Shown here: positions 8,101 to 16,440 of the stretch, piece by piece
How the letters are laid out: each line of letters starts with the position of its first letter
Position numbering within the stretch: the first letter of the stretch is position 1
From: M3007 sp043764095
GTDB taxonomy: Bacteria; Bacteroidota; Bacteroidia; Chitinophagales; Saprospiraceae
Assembly: GCA_043764095.1 (NCBI GenBank)
Contig: JAYUKX010000178.1
Span: 28,053-92,052, forward strand
DNA length: 64,000 nt
Direction of reading: 5' to 3'
Translations under genes and position numbers: made by a program
The notes under the pieces: model-generated
Database searches by the model: none
Seen by the model: the letters and a program-made list of their open reading frames with translations, nothing else
Told to the model about the DNA's origin: nothing

Positions 8101-10430
8101 ACGATGCCCAATACGCCGTAAAACCACTGGGCGGTGCCACGATGAAGATCATCTATACGCAGTTTGATCGAAACTATATAGGGATCTATACCGCACCTAC
8201 GGCCAATGGCGGAGCACAATCCATCACAACTACAGGTCTTTCGTTTAATAAATTTTTTGGCACAGCTGTACTAAAGGCTCCGTTCGATGTGACGTTGCCG
8301 CCAACACCAAGGGCATACGCAATGGCCGAACTCAATAATACGGTCGGTATCGACTTTCAGCAAAATAATGTAGCAGATGGTCTTGCCAATGGTTTAATTG
8401 CCAACCGCAGTTCGTTTACAATGGATAGGTGTACGATCAAAAATACGCTACAACTCCCCACCTACCCTATTCAGCAAAGAGGGGTATTTGCCGATAACTG
8501 CGCCAATGTGAAACTTACCTTTAATCACTTTGAACAAAACAAAGAAAGTATTTATTCGACAGCCAGTAATATCGACGCCGAACAAAATACGATTGTGAAC
8601 AAACTCAATACCTATACTGATTATTTTTGGGGTATTATAGTAAAGGACGGCAATGGCAGGATAACCAAACTGAGCGGAAACAATATCGATACGTGGGGGC
8701 CTGGTATTATGGTATCTAATTGTAAATCACCGGTTTCTTTAGGTATTAGAGGCAATACTATTAATCTTCAGGTTGGTTCTCATACACCATTAGGAGGCCA
8801 ACCTTCCGTTCCCGGTGCGGCGATTGATTTAGATGGCTGCGACAACGGAATTATATGGGGCAATAATATGTACAATAAATTCTCCACTACAGTAGGTGAT
8901 GGTTTGTCTATGAACAAGTGTAACACCAATACCGTAGCAGAGAACAAATCTTATAGCCATTTTACAGGTTACCGAATTGATGGCTGTACCAGCAACTATT
9001 TCTATGGTAATGATGCAGTGCAACAAGTACAAGCGAACCGTACAGGTTTTGAGGTATCCAATAGTGTAAATACCTATTGTACCAATTATACAGATAGCCA
9101 AACCCAAGAAGGTTGGTATTTTTCTGGGGCTTGTACACCCTCCGCGTTTAGTTGCAACCAAATAGTCAATGCCGATTATGGCTTATTCTTGACGGAACAA
9201 ACAGAAATCGGTCTCCAGGACAAAAGAGGTAATCAATGGCTGGGGGCGTATGATAACTGGGGGGCTTATCATGCTTCTACTGATCCAGATTTTGTTGTTA
9301 ACTCCCAATTCACTATGCCCGCTGTTGATATACCAACTTGGGCAACAGCATCGGGTAGTACAGACTGGTTTTCACCATTTAATGTAGCTACCAATTGCAA
9401 TAGCATTTGTCCTACTCCCAACGATACAGAGTTTGGTGGGCATGGTTCGGAGAACTATGGCAATAGTGAGGCCGATATCCGAGCCGCAAAATCGGAGCAT
9501 TCGGGCGTAGGTATGAATTGGATGGGACAGCAGCGTTTGTACCAAAGGTTGCAAAAAGGGACTTCCGAGGCTCAATCCAATACGGATGTACAGACGTTTT
9601 ATGGAGATGCTGGTAGTGGTACTATTGGCCAATTGTACAATGTTGCAGCACGCAGCAACTTACTACTGAGCAGGGACAATGCTCAGCAAGCACAATTAGC
9701 ACAATTGCAAAAAAGCCTTACTTCCCTCAACGCTGCTTTAATGACCAGCAAGGAAGCAGGCGCAGGTACTAGTACTGTAACAAATTGGGAAAACCAATTG
9801 CGGGCATTGCAGGGACAATTGTTACAACAAATGAACCAATTATACGGACACGACAACTGGATCAAGCAACAAATAAAGGCCGGAATACCAGCGATACTTG
9901 CCGAAAATGCAAATATTACTACACCAAATAATTTGGCCGATAACGAGAAGATCATAAATACATTGGCATTGCAAAATGGTTTTTACCTGAGTACAAACCC
10001 GCCCGCCACTACTGTATTGAATAGTATAAAAGCCATTGCGGATCAATGTCCTTTGGAGGGTGGTTTTGCGGTATATGAGGCACGCAGTGCTTATCGTCGT
10101 TATTTCCCCGATACCTATTGGAACGACCGTGATTTGTGCGGTATGAATGGAGAGCGCACGGCACGAATATTCGATATCCCGCAGGTCTTTATGGTACAGC
10201 CCAACCCCGCCAACGAACAATTTATGGTAAGGGCGGTGCAACCCACCGAAGAGGCTATCAGGATAGATCTCTACTACGCCACGGGGCAATTGGTCTCCTC
10301 TAAGTGGATCAACAAGGGTACTAGCGATGCCGTATTTGGCACAGCAAACCTTCCTAATGGCGTGTATATTTATCGGATCAATACACCGACAAATACAGTC
10401 CAAACTGGGAAAATGGTTATTGCACACTAA
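5142..10430 (+). CDS. Giant secreted T9SS protein: metalloprotease-like N-terminus, beta-helix, type A sorting domain
   Basis: A 1762-aa protein. Residues 1-38 form a long, Phe-rich signal peptide ending WAQ. A zinc-protease motif HEALHMLGFAS sits at 226-236, as in metzincins, but no family-typical third ligand and Met-turn could be assigned, so activity is uncertain. About 385-480 is an Ig/cadherin-like segment. About 886-1386 is Asn/Gly-rich with repeated short strands, as in right-handed parallel beta-helices. A Gln-rich coiled segment lies near 1500-1570. The last 80 residues (from QVFMVQPNPANEQF) are a T9SS type A sorting domain ending in GKMVIAH. A hairpin terminator follows. It probably acts outside the cell or on its surface. 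Confidence 0.88.
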   Translation: MKQLTISSFVPRSANSFSIFPFFFVFFFMFFWGDVGWAQPVIGAVNDANGAGSASAGGGGNCGVFSKLGGVPIGYSGPLLFDRFGNKYTPQELLPKNPIPDFTCTAGSFILNFDSGFDSEPEMRTTICSVFQYISGIIGTGQALMPVNIEKQVTPVGAATASGMYPEQDCGIVNTLAVQMFATGQTPYPSGTPVGYIKYNFGLTWHKTLDPNIPQDKYDLYTATLHEALHMLGFASLIGHDGEGIDGLYSRWDTHLGGFSPIIQARSLLLEKSDEVCCDKHEFQSNKFTMPDHLSGTCEIRTAFWNLNNNDQIATVNDVETNPGNNDNAMRNKLSHLEPVCAATIQIIPPYTQNTDYVIRPSISLGIPHRVLTPAEERIIFDLGFSSNTCVTIANDDIVQNLIVLTGASANPIIEVHVLGNDAYPPTSYSVNVIPNSGNSNGGTIGIKVQNLNFLQPQTSFQVKGLQPGIWSFSYEVKGCNGWCSRANVVIRVIEELIPIGCSEDCNLACYGDYEGFIQTIGSPYFQELGLLNFRFDVEPQNTPDLYKQENGNKLISFFSGNINNNPTINFESIIVPLREPILPGCTAKLNFDAACSSPVASFTPTGLEFSVFGLTNYNDCTYSVNGVPQYKVLNYPNCVQTGSLQCSNSSDKIYCIGNIPVAYDEDATFNTFTAVVSNLDLMPITEFVWTNPSSNEPITHLIIHGNFDGFSPSTPNFDKAVTFALDNLSVTTDCDNQITVTPKVLKECTGTPGSGLGNPAVNGEAIIEYTVCLTGPGTGITPIQLLATLPNGFSVAPGGAFTQQAGIATATVNLTQNPIGTIECATVTLNLLVAGNIPPGTVIDIPLLVNSTDYCTNTTTNNPTATLHLQSCIPDPEACLCPNGNLNIGFNSASTTFLFSSADIPKQITGGCLSIKGKLVVDTDFTLDDVEVIMNSGAEIVVQNAAKFTIKKNTNINGCNNLWRSITIESGGSFISDGKSAQNTINDAQYAVKPLGGATMKIIYTQFDRNYIGIYTAPTANGGAQSITTTGLSFNKFFGTAVLKAPFDVTLPPTPRAYAMAELNNTVGIDFQQNNVADGLANGLIANRSSFTMDRCTIKNTLQLPTYPIQQRGVFADNCANVKLTFNHFEQNKESIYSTASNIDAEQNTIVNKLNTYTDYFWGIIVKDGNGRITKLSGNNIDTWGPGIMVSNCKSPVSLGIRGNTINLQVGSHTPLGGQPSVPGAAIDLDGCDNGIIWGNNMYNKFSTTVGDGLSMNKCNTNTVAENKSYSHFTGYRIDGCTSNYFYGNDAVQQVQANRTGFEVSNSVNTYCTNYTDSQTQEGWYFSGACTPSAFSCNQIVNADYGLFLTEQTEIGLQDKRGNQWLGAYDNWGAYHASTDPDFVVNSQFTMPAVDIPTWATASGSTDWFSPFNVATNCNSICPTPNDTEFGGHGSENYGNSEADIRAAKSEHSGVGMNWMGQQRLYQRLQKGTSEAQSNTDVQTFYGDAGSGTIGQLYNVAARSNLLLSRDNAQQAQLAQLQKSLTSLNAALMTSKEAGAGTSTVTNWENQLRALQGQLLQQMNQLYGHDNWIKQQIKAGIPAILAENANITTPNNLADNEKIINTLALQNGFYLSTNPPATTVLNSIKAIADQCPLEGGFAVYEARSAYRRYFPDTYWNDRDLCGMNGERTARIFDIPQVFMVQPNPANEQFMVRAVQPTEEAIRIDLYYATGQLVSSKWINKGTSDAVFGTANLPNGVYIYRINTPTNTVQTGKMVIAH

Positions 10431-10444
10431 TTAATTAACGATAC

Positions 10445-10476
10445 AGGCCAGTCAAGGAATAGCCCTTGGCTGGCCT
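10445..10476 (+). terminator. Intrinsic terminator after the 5142 gene
   Basis: Stem AGGCCAGTCAAGG / CCTTGGCTGGCCT, with one G-T pair, a six-base loop and a following AT-rich run. It lies between the stop at 10430 and the ATG at 10493, and it disfavours the longer upstream start at 10466. Confidence 0.7.
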
Positions 10477-10492
10477 ATTTATTTTGATACTT

Positions 10493-12247
10493 ATGAAAAT
10501 ATTTTTTTCGCTCATTTTACTGGCGATAACAAACACTTTCTTACCAGCCCAAAAACACGACAATATATGGCTGACTGGCTATGGAGGTGGCACACTTTCC
10601 GCCCCAAACGACGAATATGGAACTACCATTTTAGATTTTAGCAACCAAATAGAACCTAAAATTACTGGCTACCAAAATATTACTTTGGATATTATTGGTG
10701 CTAATACCAGTATGTGCGATTCGGCTGGCAACTTATTATTCTATACTAATGGCATAAACATATACAATAAAAACCATAAGGTAATGGACAATGGAAACAG
10801 TATTAATCCAGGCGATATGATGTATGGTGCACAAATTCCTCAATCGGTAATCGGGATGCAAAGACCGGAGCATAGCAACCAATATTATTTGTTTTCGGTA
10901 GAGGGCGGGCCAGGCTTTCCTTATGGCAAAAGACTGCATTGTAATACCATTGATATGCAACAAAACAATACCCTTGGATATGTGACAAATAAAAGAAAAA
11001 TTATTGTTGAAGATTCTCTAAATTGGGGTCGTATAACGTGTACTAAACATGAAAATGGTAGAGATTGGTGGTTGATTGCGACAAAATATCATGCCGATAG
11101 TTATTATTCTGTGCTGATCCAACCTGATACCATCATCGTTCAGGAATATACCTTTGATATTCCTTTTACCGTTGGGGGGGGGGGGGTATGTTTCTCGCCT
11201 AATGGAAATTTTTATGCGCACATTTTCCACAGATCTACCACAGAGGTCCCCTTTATTATGTTTTTTGATTTTGATCGGTGTTCAGGGCAATTAAGTAACC
11301 AAAGGAGGCAAAACCTTTACAATCCAATACATTTTCAATCAAGCGTAGCCTTTTCACCCGATTCAAAACTCCTTTACGCATTTGACGACCGCGTCGCCTA
11401 CCAATACGACCTCACCGCACCAGATATTTTTGCCTCGGAAACCATTATTGCAGAATGGAATGGTTCGCTTTATCTTAATATTTGGCCCAATAATTGGTGG
11501 CAAGGCCAGCTGGCACCCGATGGACGTATCTATGTCAACAATTCCAATGCTAATTTAAACCTGCATCGGGTTCGTTTTCCCAATCGGAAAGGGTTGGCTT
11601 GCCAGTTTGTGCAAAATGATATCGCTACGCCATTTGTCAACTCTGACGATATGCCCAATCTACCCAATTACCGCCTAGGCCCAGTGGATGGTTCTGCTTG
11701 TGATACACTTGGGCTGGATAACCACCCGCTGGCGCGTTTTCGTTGGGATTTTGAGGATACACTCACGCCGCTGCGGGTGACTTTTACAGATTTATCGGCT
11801 TATGAACCAGACCATTGGCGGTGGTTATTTGGCGACGGGGTCGTGTATGATACCACGGCATCGGGTGAGGTATTTCATAGTTTTCCTGCTCCAGGGCTAT
11901 ATACGGTGTGCTTGGTGGCGAGCAATATCAATAGTGCCGATACCTTATGTTATGCTATACAGGTGGGCGAAATGGTGGGTAGCACCGCACCTGCAGAACC
12001 AGCGCATCATATCGCAGCATTCCCCAATCCTGTCTATCAACTGCTTTCGCTACAAGTACAAGGCATAGCAGAATGGCAACGGGTTGATGCCGTGATCTAT
12101 GACCAACTGGGGCGTGTAGCAGGTCGTACCGCTTGGCGCGGTGGGACAGGACAGATCAATATGGCGGAATTGCCCGGAGGTGTATATTCATTGGGGATTA
12201 CTGTGGACGGGCGAGCAACGGGGATTGTTCGGGTGGTGAAAATATGA
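10493..12247 (+). CDS. Secreted PKD-domain T9SS protein with propeller-like N-terminus
   Basis: 584 aa from ATG 10493; the in-frame start at 10466 falls within a terminator hairpin. A signal peptide (KIFFSLILLAITN) ends near residue 20. The N-terminal 400 residues have repeating motifs such as 'VCFSPNGNFYAH' and 'VAFSPDSKLLYAF', typical of WD40/PD40-like propellers. A PKD domain follows at about 416-497 (WLFGDG and FHSFPAPGLYTVCLVAS blocks). A T9SS type A sorting domain starts near 505 (HIAAFPNPVYQLLSLQ). Residues about 227-232 are encoded by a run of 13 G. Slippage there would truncate the protein well before the PKD and sorting domains. Confidence 0.88.
   Translation: MKIFFSLILLAITNTFLPAQKHDNIWLTGYGGGTLSAPNDEYGTTILDFSNQIEPKITGYQNITLDIIGANTSMCDSAGNLLFYTNGINIYNKNHKVMDNGNSINPGDMMYGAQIPQSVIGMQRPEHSNQYYLFSVEGGPGFPYGKRLHCNTIDMQQNNTLGYVTNKRKIIVEDSLNWGRITCTKHENGRDWWLIATKYHADSYYSVLIQPDTIIVQEYTFDIPFTVGGGGVCFSPNGNFYAHIFHRSTTEVPFIMFFDFDRCSGQLSNQRRQNLYNPIHFQSSVAFSPDSKLLYAFDDRVAYQYDLTAPDIFASETIIAEWNGSLYLNIWPNNWWQGQLAPDGRIYVNNSNANLNLHRVRFPNRKGLACQFVQNDIATPFVNSDDMPNLPNYRLGPVDGSACDTLGLDNHPLARFRWDFEDTLTPLRVTFTDLSAYEPDHWRWLFGDGVVYDTTASGEVFHSFPAPGLYTVCLVASNINSADTLCYAIQVGEMVGSTAPAEPAHHIAAFPNPVYQLLSLQVQGIAEWQRVDAVIYDQLGRVAGRTAWRGGTGQINMAELPGGVYSLGITVDGRATGIVRVVKI
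11174..11186 (+). repeat. Poly-G tract (13 G) inside a coding region
   Basis: Thirteen consecutive G encode Gly-Gly-Gly-Gly and the first base of the next Val codon. Tracts of this length are prone to slipped-strand length change, and any change not divisible by three shifts the frame. Confidence 0.8.
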
Positions 12248-12252
12248 AGCAG

Positions 12253-12324
12253 TCCATCAGGATAGATCTCTACTATGCCACAGGGCAATTGGTATCTTCT
12301 AAGTGGATCAACAAAGGGTCTAGT
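12253..12324 (+). pseudogene. Fragment of a second T9SS sorting-domain gene
   Basis: Bases 12256-12324 align without gaps to 10257-10325, the C-terminal domain of the 5142 gene, with 8 differences in 69 bases. They encode the same RIDLYYATGQLVSSKWINKG segment; seven of the eight changes are synonymous. The similarity stops at the 3' end of xisI and the remaining part of the domain is absent. The synonymous bias suggests it came from a formerly functional paralogue rather than a fresh copy. Confidence 0.65.
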
Positions 12325-12666
12325 TTACGCCGTTGCAAAACCTGTATGTGGGCGTTTGTAAGGTGCTTGAAAGGCGAGCACAATATCTGCCGAACCTACA
12401 CCAGCTGCGATCAATTCATCAGCGATACCGTCCTCAGTCCAGTCCTGTTGAATCCATATTTTACCGTTTTTTATATCTACATGCAGCAAACATCCATGTA
12501 TTCCTTGCATATCATGCCAGCCAATATCCATGAGATAATAATGACCATTTGCATCATCTGTCACCATCTGAGTTTCGTATTCTTGATATCCTTCTGGCTG
12601 CTCATCGCGATGGTAACGCTGGAAGACAGATTTAATAATTGACTGAAATTTGGTTATTTTATCCAT
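12325..12666 (-). CDS. xisI: XisI family protein
   Basis: 113 aa, the normal XisI length, starting MDKITKFQSIIKSVFQRY. It carries the family's core blocks: YLMDIGWHDMQGIHGCLLH, IKNGKIWIQQDWTEDGIADEL and a C-terminal ADIVLAFQAPYKRPHTGFA. In cyanobacteria XisH and XisI control fdxN-element excision, but most homologues are in genomes without that element and their role is unknown. The start overlaps by 13 bp the end of a truncated xisH (12654-12767), the usual xisH-xisI arrangement. With its partner lost, function here is doubtful. No XisF-type recombinase is visible in the window. Confidence 0.88.
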   Translation of the reverse strand: MDKITKFQSIIKSVFQRYHRDEQPEGYQEYETQMVTDDANGHYYLMDIGWHDMQGIHGCLLHVDIKNGKIWIQQDWTEDGIADELIAAGVGSADIVLAFQAPYKRPHTGFATA

Positions 12667-12767
12667 TGTATAATTGTATTTGAAACTGGAGAAAAAACTA
12701 ATATTTTTAGGTTTTCTTCTTCTATGGCTTCCTGACCAAAAGGTTCAATAAATGCAAAGTTACAGTC
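12654..12767 (-). pseudogene. Truncated xisH remnant (C-terminal 37 codons)
   Basis: In the frame that ends at TAA 12654-12656 (minus strand) the sequence reads FIEPFGQEAIEEENLK then ILVFSPVSNTIIQWIK. This matches the C-terminal strand-helix-strand of XisH, whose members end in a similar 'VIVQW' tail. An in-frame stop at 12768-12770 precedes it and no start or PD-(D/E)XK-like core of XisH is found further upstream. The remnant overlaps the xisI start by 13 bp. It is too short for routine gene calling. Confidence 0.7.
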
Positions 12768-13138
12768 TTATATTTATATCACGGCTTGTTTTTTGTAACA
12801 AATAGATCTGGTTATTTTCTTTTTATTCCCCCCTTCCACTATTTTGGCAATAAAACGCCCCATTCCAGCCTTTACCCCTTCTGACGAGGTTCATCATGTT
12901 GAAAGTTAGATTGCAGTACGCTTTTGCGACGCTAAAAACATTTGCGAAAGGGTGGTTTTAAAGCACCAAAAACCCTCTCACTATACGTCGATAAAGAATT
13001 TTCATCGAAAAACTAGTTGGTATTGCATTTTTTACAGACTTTTGATGCAAACTGATGGTACAAGGAATGACCAAACAGCAACTTACGGTTTTTTCGTTCC
13101 TAAACAACCTATTTGTGTAACATAACCATAACTTATCC
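12768..13138. other. Non-coding stretch between xisH remnant and VPS10/BNR gene
   Basis: About 370 bp, AT-rich, with no ORF I can support. It may include further decayed xisH sequence and must contain the promoter of the 13139 gene, but no clear TAnnTTTG element is seen close to that start. Confidence 0.5.
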
Positions 13139-16100
13139 ATGCTCAGAATTGCTCACTTATTTTTACATTGTATTCTTATTCTTTTACTGACCCAAAGCCT
13201 AGATGCTCAATCCACACCGGAGGCATTGAAAAACATCAATATCCGATCTATTGGCCCTGCCGCCATGTCGGGTCGTATCACCACCATCACTACCGATCCC
13301 AACGATGCTAATATCATCTATGCGGGTGCTGCTTCGGGCGGGGTTTGGCGGAGTAAAAGCGGCGGTACCAATTGGGAGCCTATTTTTGATAAAGCACCGA
13401 CTCAAAGTGTTGGTGCTTTGGCGATTAACCCCAAAAATCCAAGCGAAATTTGGGTAGGAACGGGTGAAGGCAATCCGCGCAATTCACAAAATTTTGGCGC
13501 AGGTATTTTTAGATCCATCGACGGCGGTAAAAACTGGGTTTGTATGGGTTTACAAAAAACAAAAACCATACACCGGATCATTATCCACCGCGATAACCCA
13601 CAGATTATTTGGGCAGCATCACTCGGTTCTGCTACTGGCCCTAACGACGATCGTGGCGTTTTTAAAACAACAGATGGCGGCACAACTTGGCGTAAAGTGT
13701 TATTTGTCAATGATTTGACTGGTTGCGCCGATATGGTGACAGATCCTTCTAACCCCAACAAACTGGTCGCAGCCATGTGGGAATACCGCCGCTGGCCTTG
13801 GTTTTTCAAAAGCGGTGGCAAAGGCTCCGGTCTCTATGTCTCTTTTGATGGCGGCGAAAATTGGGAGCGCAGAACAGAAAAAGATGGCCTGCCAGAAGGC
13901 GAATTAGGACGTATGGGTGTGGCCATTTCACGCAGCAACCCGAATACACTTTATGCACTGGTAGAGGCCAAAGAAAACGCCCTGTTCAAAAGCACTGATG
14001 GTGGTTTTAAATGGCGCAAAATGGCCGAAAAAGGACAAGGTGACCGCCCATTTTATTACAGCGAAGTGTTTGTGGATCCCGCCGACGAAAATACCCTTTA
14101 CTCGGTGTATTCCCAAATTTCAAAATCCATTGACGGTGGTAAATCCTTCGACAACTGGGTAAATTATTGGAAAATACACCCCGATCACCATGCTTTTTGG
14201 ATCAACCCTAACAACAGTAAACATATTATTGACGGCAACGATGGCGGCTTGAATATCACACTCGATGGTGGCGAGACTTGGCGTTATGCGGATAATATTC
14301 CCGTTGGACAGTTTTATCATATCAATATTGACAACCAAATACCGTTCAATATTTACGGCGGTTTGCAGGATAATGGCTCATGGGTAGGCCCATCGTCTAT
14401 TTGGAACAGCGGCGGTTTGCGCAACAGCGCATGGCAGGAGGTTTATTTCGGTGATGGTTTTGATATTTTTCCACAGCGCGATGATCCACGTTATATTTTT
14501 GCCATGTCGCAAGGTGGCGAATTGGGTTTGGTGGATCGAAATACGGGTAAAACACGCTATATCAAGCCATTACACCCCGAAGCAAAGGAGTTGCGGTGGA
14601 ATTGGAACGCTGGTATTGCCCAAGATCCTTTTGCCGATCATGGTATTTATTTTGGCTCTCAACACCTGCATTATTCCCCCGATCTCGGTGTTACTTGGCA
14701 ATTATTATCTCCTGACCTGACCACCAATGACACCTCCAAAATGCACCAAGACAAATCAGGAGGTCTTACCCTGGATGCTACGAATGCCGAAAACCACTGC
14801 ACGATTATTGCGCTGGCACCAAGTCCGGTCGAAAAAGGCGTAATTTGGGTGGGTACTGATGATGGAAACGTACAAATTACCCGCGATGGTGGCAAAACAT
14901 GGACAAATTGCGCCAGTAATTTACCCGATTGCCCTAAAAATGCTTGGGTGCCTCAAATTGAGGTATCTAGCAAAAACGCCGGAGAGGCATTTGTGGTGGT
15001 GAATAATTACCGCCAAAACGACTGGGATGCGTACCTGTACCACACCACAGATTATGGCAAAAAATGGAAACGATTGGCCAGCCCAAAGAATGTGCCTAGT
15101 TTTTGCTTATCGGTCGTACAGGATAATGTAGAACCGCGTTTGCTGTTTTTAGGTACGGATGCCGGTTTGTATTTTAGTCTTGATTACGGCGGTTCGTGGC
15201 AAAAATGGCACAATGAAGGATTCCCCTCTGTGCCAGTACAAGATATGAAAATCCATCCTCAAACGGGCGATTTGGCCATTGCTACTTTTGGTCGTTCTTT
15301 TTGGGTATTGGACAATCTGGCACCGCTACGCGCCATGGCACAATCGGATGTATTGGAACAAGAGTTCAAATTATTCCAACCTCAAGATGGTATTTTAGCC
15401 AATTTTTCCTCTTATCAAGGGCCTCGTTTTGCAGGAAATGAAACATTTGTGGGTGAAAACAAAGCACCATTTGTGCAAATTCCTGTTTGGCGTAAACAAG
15501 TAAAAAAATCGGAAGATGCCAAAAACGACAAGGACAAAAAGGATAAAGACAAGGATAAAGACAAGGACAAAGACAAAGACAAAGACAAAGACAAAAAAGC
15601 AGAAGGCGATGATAAAAAGAAACCCGCCAAAAGCAAATCCAAGGAAAAAGCCACTGTTTTTATCCTAGATATGAAAGGAGATACGATTCGCCGCTTTACA
15701 TCAGAAGTGGATACAGGTTTTACAAAGATCAATTGGTTTATAGACACTAAAGGCACGCGTATGCCCAGCAACCGCGAGCCAGATAAAGAGCAATTAGAGC
15801 CAGGTAACGGCCCAACAGCATTGCCAGGTACCTATAAAGTAGTGGTAAAAATCGGTGAAAAACGCGATTCTGTGATGGTAAAAGTCATTGACGACCCGCG
15901 TACACCCGAAAACATAGCCGACCGACAAGCGAGGTACGATGCCACTAAAGCATTCGACCGTAAAATTGAATCGGCCAATAAAGCTTATACCCGTTTGAAA
16001 GATGCCGAAAAAGCCATCAAATTGGTGGAAAGCCAATGGGTAAATGTGCCCGATAGCCTCAAAAAGGAAGCACTTAAATTGGGAACTGCCGCTAAAGATA

Positions 16101-16375
16101 GTATCGGTGTGTTAAAATCCTTGTTCTTTAACCAAAAAGAAGACCTCAAAGGGATTCAACCCGATACGAAGGACTTGAATGCTGATTTTTGGACGGCAAA
16201 AACGTATATTGGAGAGAGTATTGGCGCACCAAGCCAAACGGCACAGATTGCCATTAAAAAAGCAGAGGAAAATCTGGCTAATGTATTGGCAAAGGTTGAT
16301 CAATTTTTTGGAGCGCAATGGAAAGCCTATAAAGAGAAGGCAGAAAGTGTGAAATATTCTTTATTTAAAGAGTAA
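13139..16375 (+). CDS. Secreted VPS10/sortilin-like BNR-repeat protein ('glycosyl hydrolase' family label)
   Basis: 1078 aa. A signal peptide (LFLHCILILLLTQSLDAQ) is followed by many BNR/Asp-box turns (SKSGGTNWEP, SIDGGKNWV, TTDGGTTWR, SFDGGENWE, TRDGGKTWT) forming a sortilin-like propeller over about residues 30-740. Proteins of this build are common in Bacteroidota and are often annotated as glycosyl hydrolases, but the true substrate is unknown. Residues about 790-845 are a lysine/aspartate low-complexity linker encoded by GACAAR hexamers. The C-terminus (about 930-1078) is helical. No T9SS sorting domain is present, so it is probably periplasmic or surface-exposed. Confidence 0.88.
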   Translation: MLRIAHLFLHCILILLLTQSLDAQSTPEALKNINIRSIGPAAMSGRITTITTDPNDANIIYAGAASGGVWRSKSGGTNWEPIFDKAPTQSVGALAINPKNPSEIWVGTGEGNPRNSQNFGAGIFRSIDGGKNWVCMGLQKTKTIHRIIIHRDNPQIIWAASLGSATGPNDDRGVFKTTDGGTTWRKVLFVNDLTGCADMVTDPSNPNKLVAAMWEYRRWPWFFKSGGKGSGLYVSFDGGENWERRTEKDGLPEGELGRMGVAISRSNPNTLYALVEAKENALFKSTDGGFKWRKMAEKGQGDRPFYYSEVFVDPADENTLYSVYSQISKSIDGGKSFDNWVNYWKIHPDHHAFWINPNNSKHIIDGNDGGLNITLDGGETWRYADNIPVGQFYHINIDNQIPFNIYGGLQDNGSWVGPSSIWNSGGLRNSAWQEVYFGDGFDIFPQRDDPRYIFAMSQGGELGLVDRNTGKTRYIKPLHPEAKELRWNWNAGIAQDPFADHGIYFGSQHLHYSPDLGVTWQLLSPDLTTNDTSKMHQDKSGGLTLDATNAENHCTIIALAPSPVEKGVIWVGTDDGNVQITRDGGKTWTNCASNLPDCPKNAWVPQIEVSSKNAGEAFVVVNNYRQNDWDAYLYHTTDYGKKWKRLASPKNVPSFCLSVVQDNVEPRLLFLGTDAGLYFSLDYGGSWQKWHNEGFPSVPVQDMKIHPQTGDLAIATFGRSFWVLDNLAPLRAMAQSDVLEQEFKLFQPQDGILANFSSYQGPRFAGNETFVGENKAPFVQIPVWRKQVKKSEDAKNDKDKKDKDKDKDKDKDKDKDKDKKAEGDDKKKPAKSKSKEKATVFILDMKGDTIRRFTSEVDTGFTKINWFIDTKGTRMPSNREPDKEQLEPGNGPTALPGTYKVVVKIGEKRDSVMVKVIDDPRTPENIADRQARYDATKAFDRKIESANKAYTRLKDAEKAIKLVESQWVNVPDSLKKEALKLGTAAKDSIGVLKSLFFNQKEDLKGIQPDTKDLNADFWTAKTYIGESIGAPSQTAQIAIKKAEENLANVLAKVDQFFGAQWKAYKEKAESVKYSLFKE
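15526..15600 (+). repeat. Hexanucleotide repeat encoding a KDKD linker
   Basis: Variants of GACAAG/GACAAA/GATAAA run in tandem and encode alternating Lys-Asp. Unit gain or loss keeps the frame, so the linker length can vary without inactivating the protein. Confidence 0.75.
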
Positions 16376-16401
16376 ATTTTTCAATAAAGAAGTGTATTTT
16401 T

Positions 16402-16435
16402 GGCGGTAAGTATGTTTTCAAACACACTTACCGCC
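16402..16435. terminator. Hairpin between convergent genes
   Basis: Stem GGCGGTAAGT / ACTTACCGCC extended inward by TGTTT/AAACA with one mismatch. It lies between the stops of two convergent genes. There is no good U-run on either strand, so it may protect mRNA 3' ends rather than be a classical terminator. Confidence 0.5.
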
Positions 16436-16440
16436 CCCCT

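Noticed and set aside
9840..10427. Long minus-strand ORF inside the 5142 gene (and similar long antisense ORFs elsewhere)
   Set aside because: It mirrors a clearly coding strand with a sorting domain; its translation has no family resemblance.
12133..12642. 169-codon plus-strand ORF overlapping the 10493 gene and xisI
   Set aside because: Its only meaningful segment is the sorting-domain fragment at 12253-12324; the rest is antisense to xisI or out of frame in the 10493 gene.
15415..15771. Minus-strand ORF with long Leu-Ser repeats
   Set aside because: It is the antisense reading of the Lys-Asp hexamer repeat of the VPS10/BNR gene.
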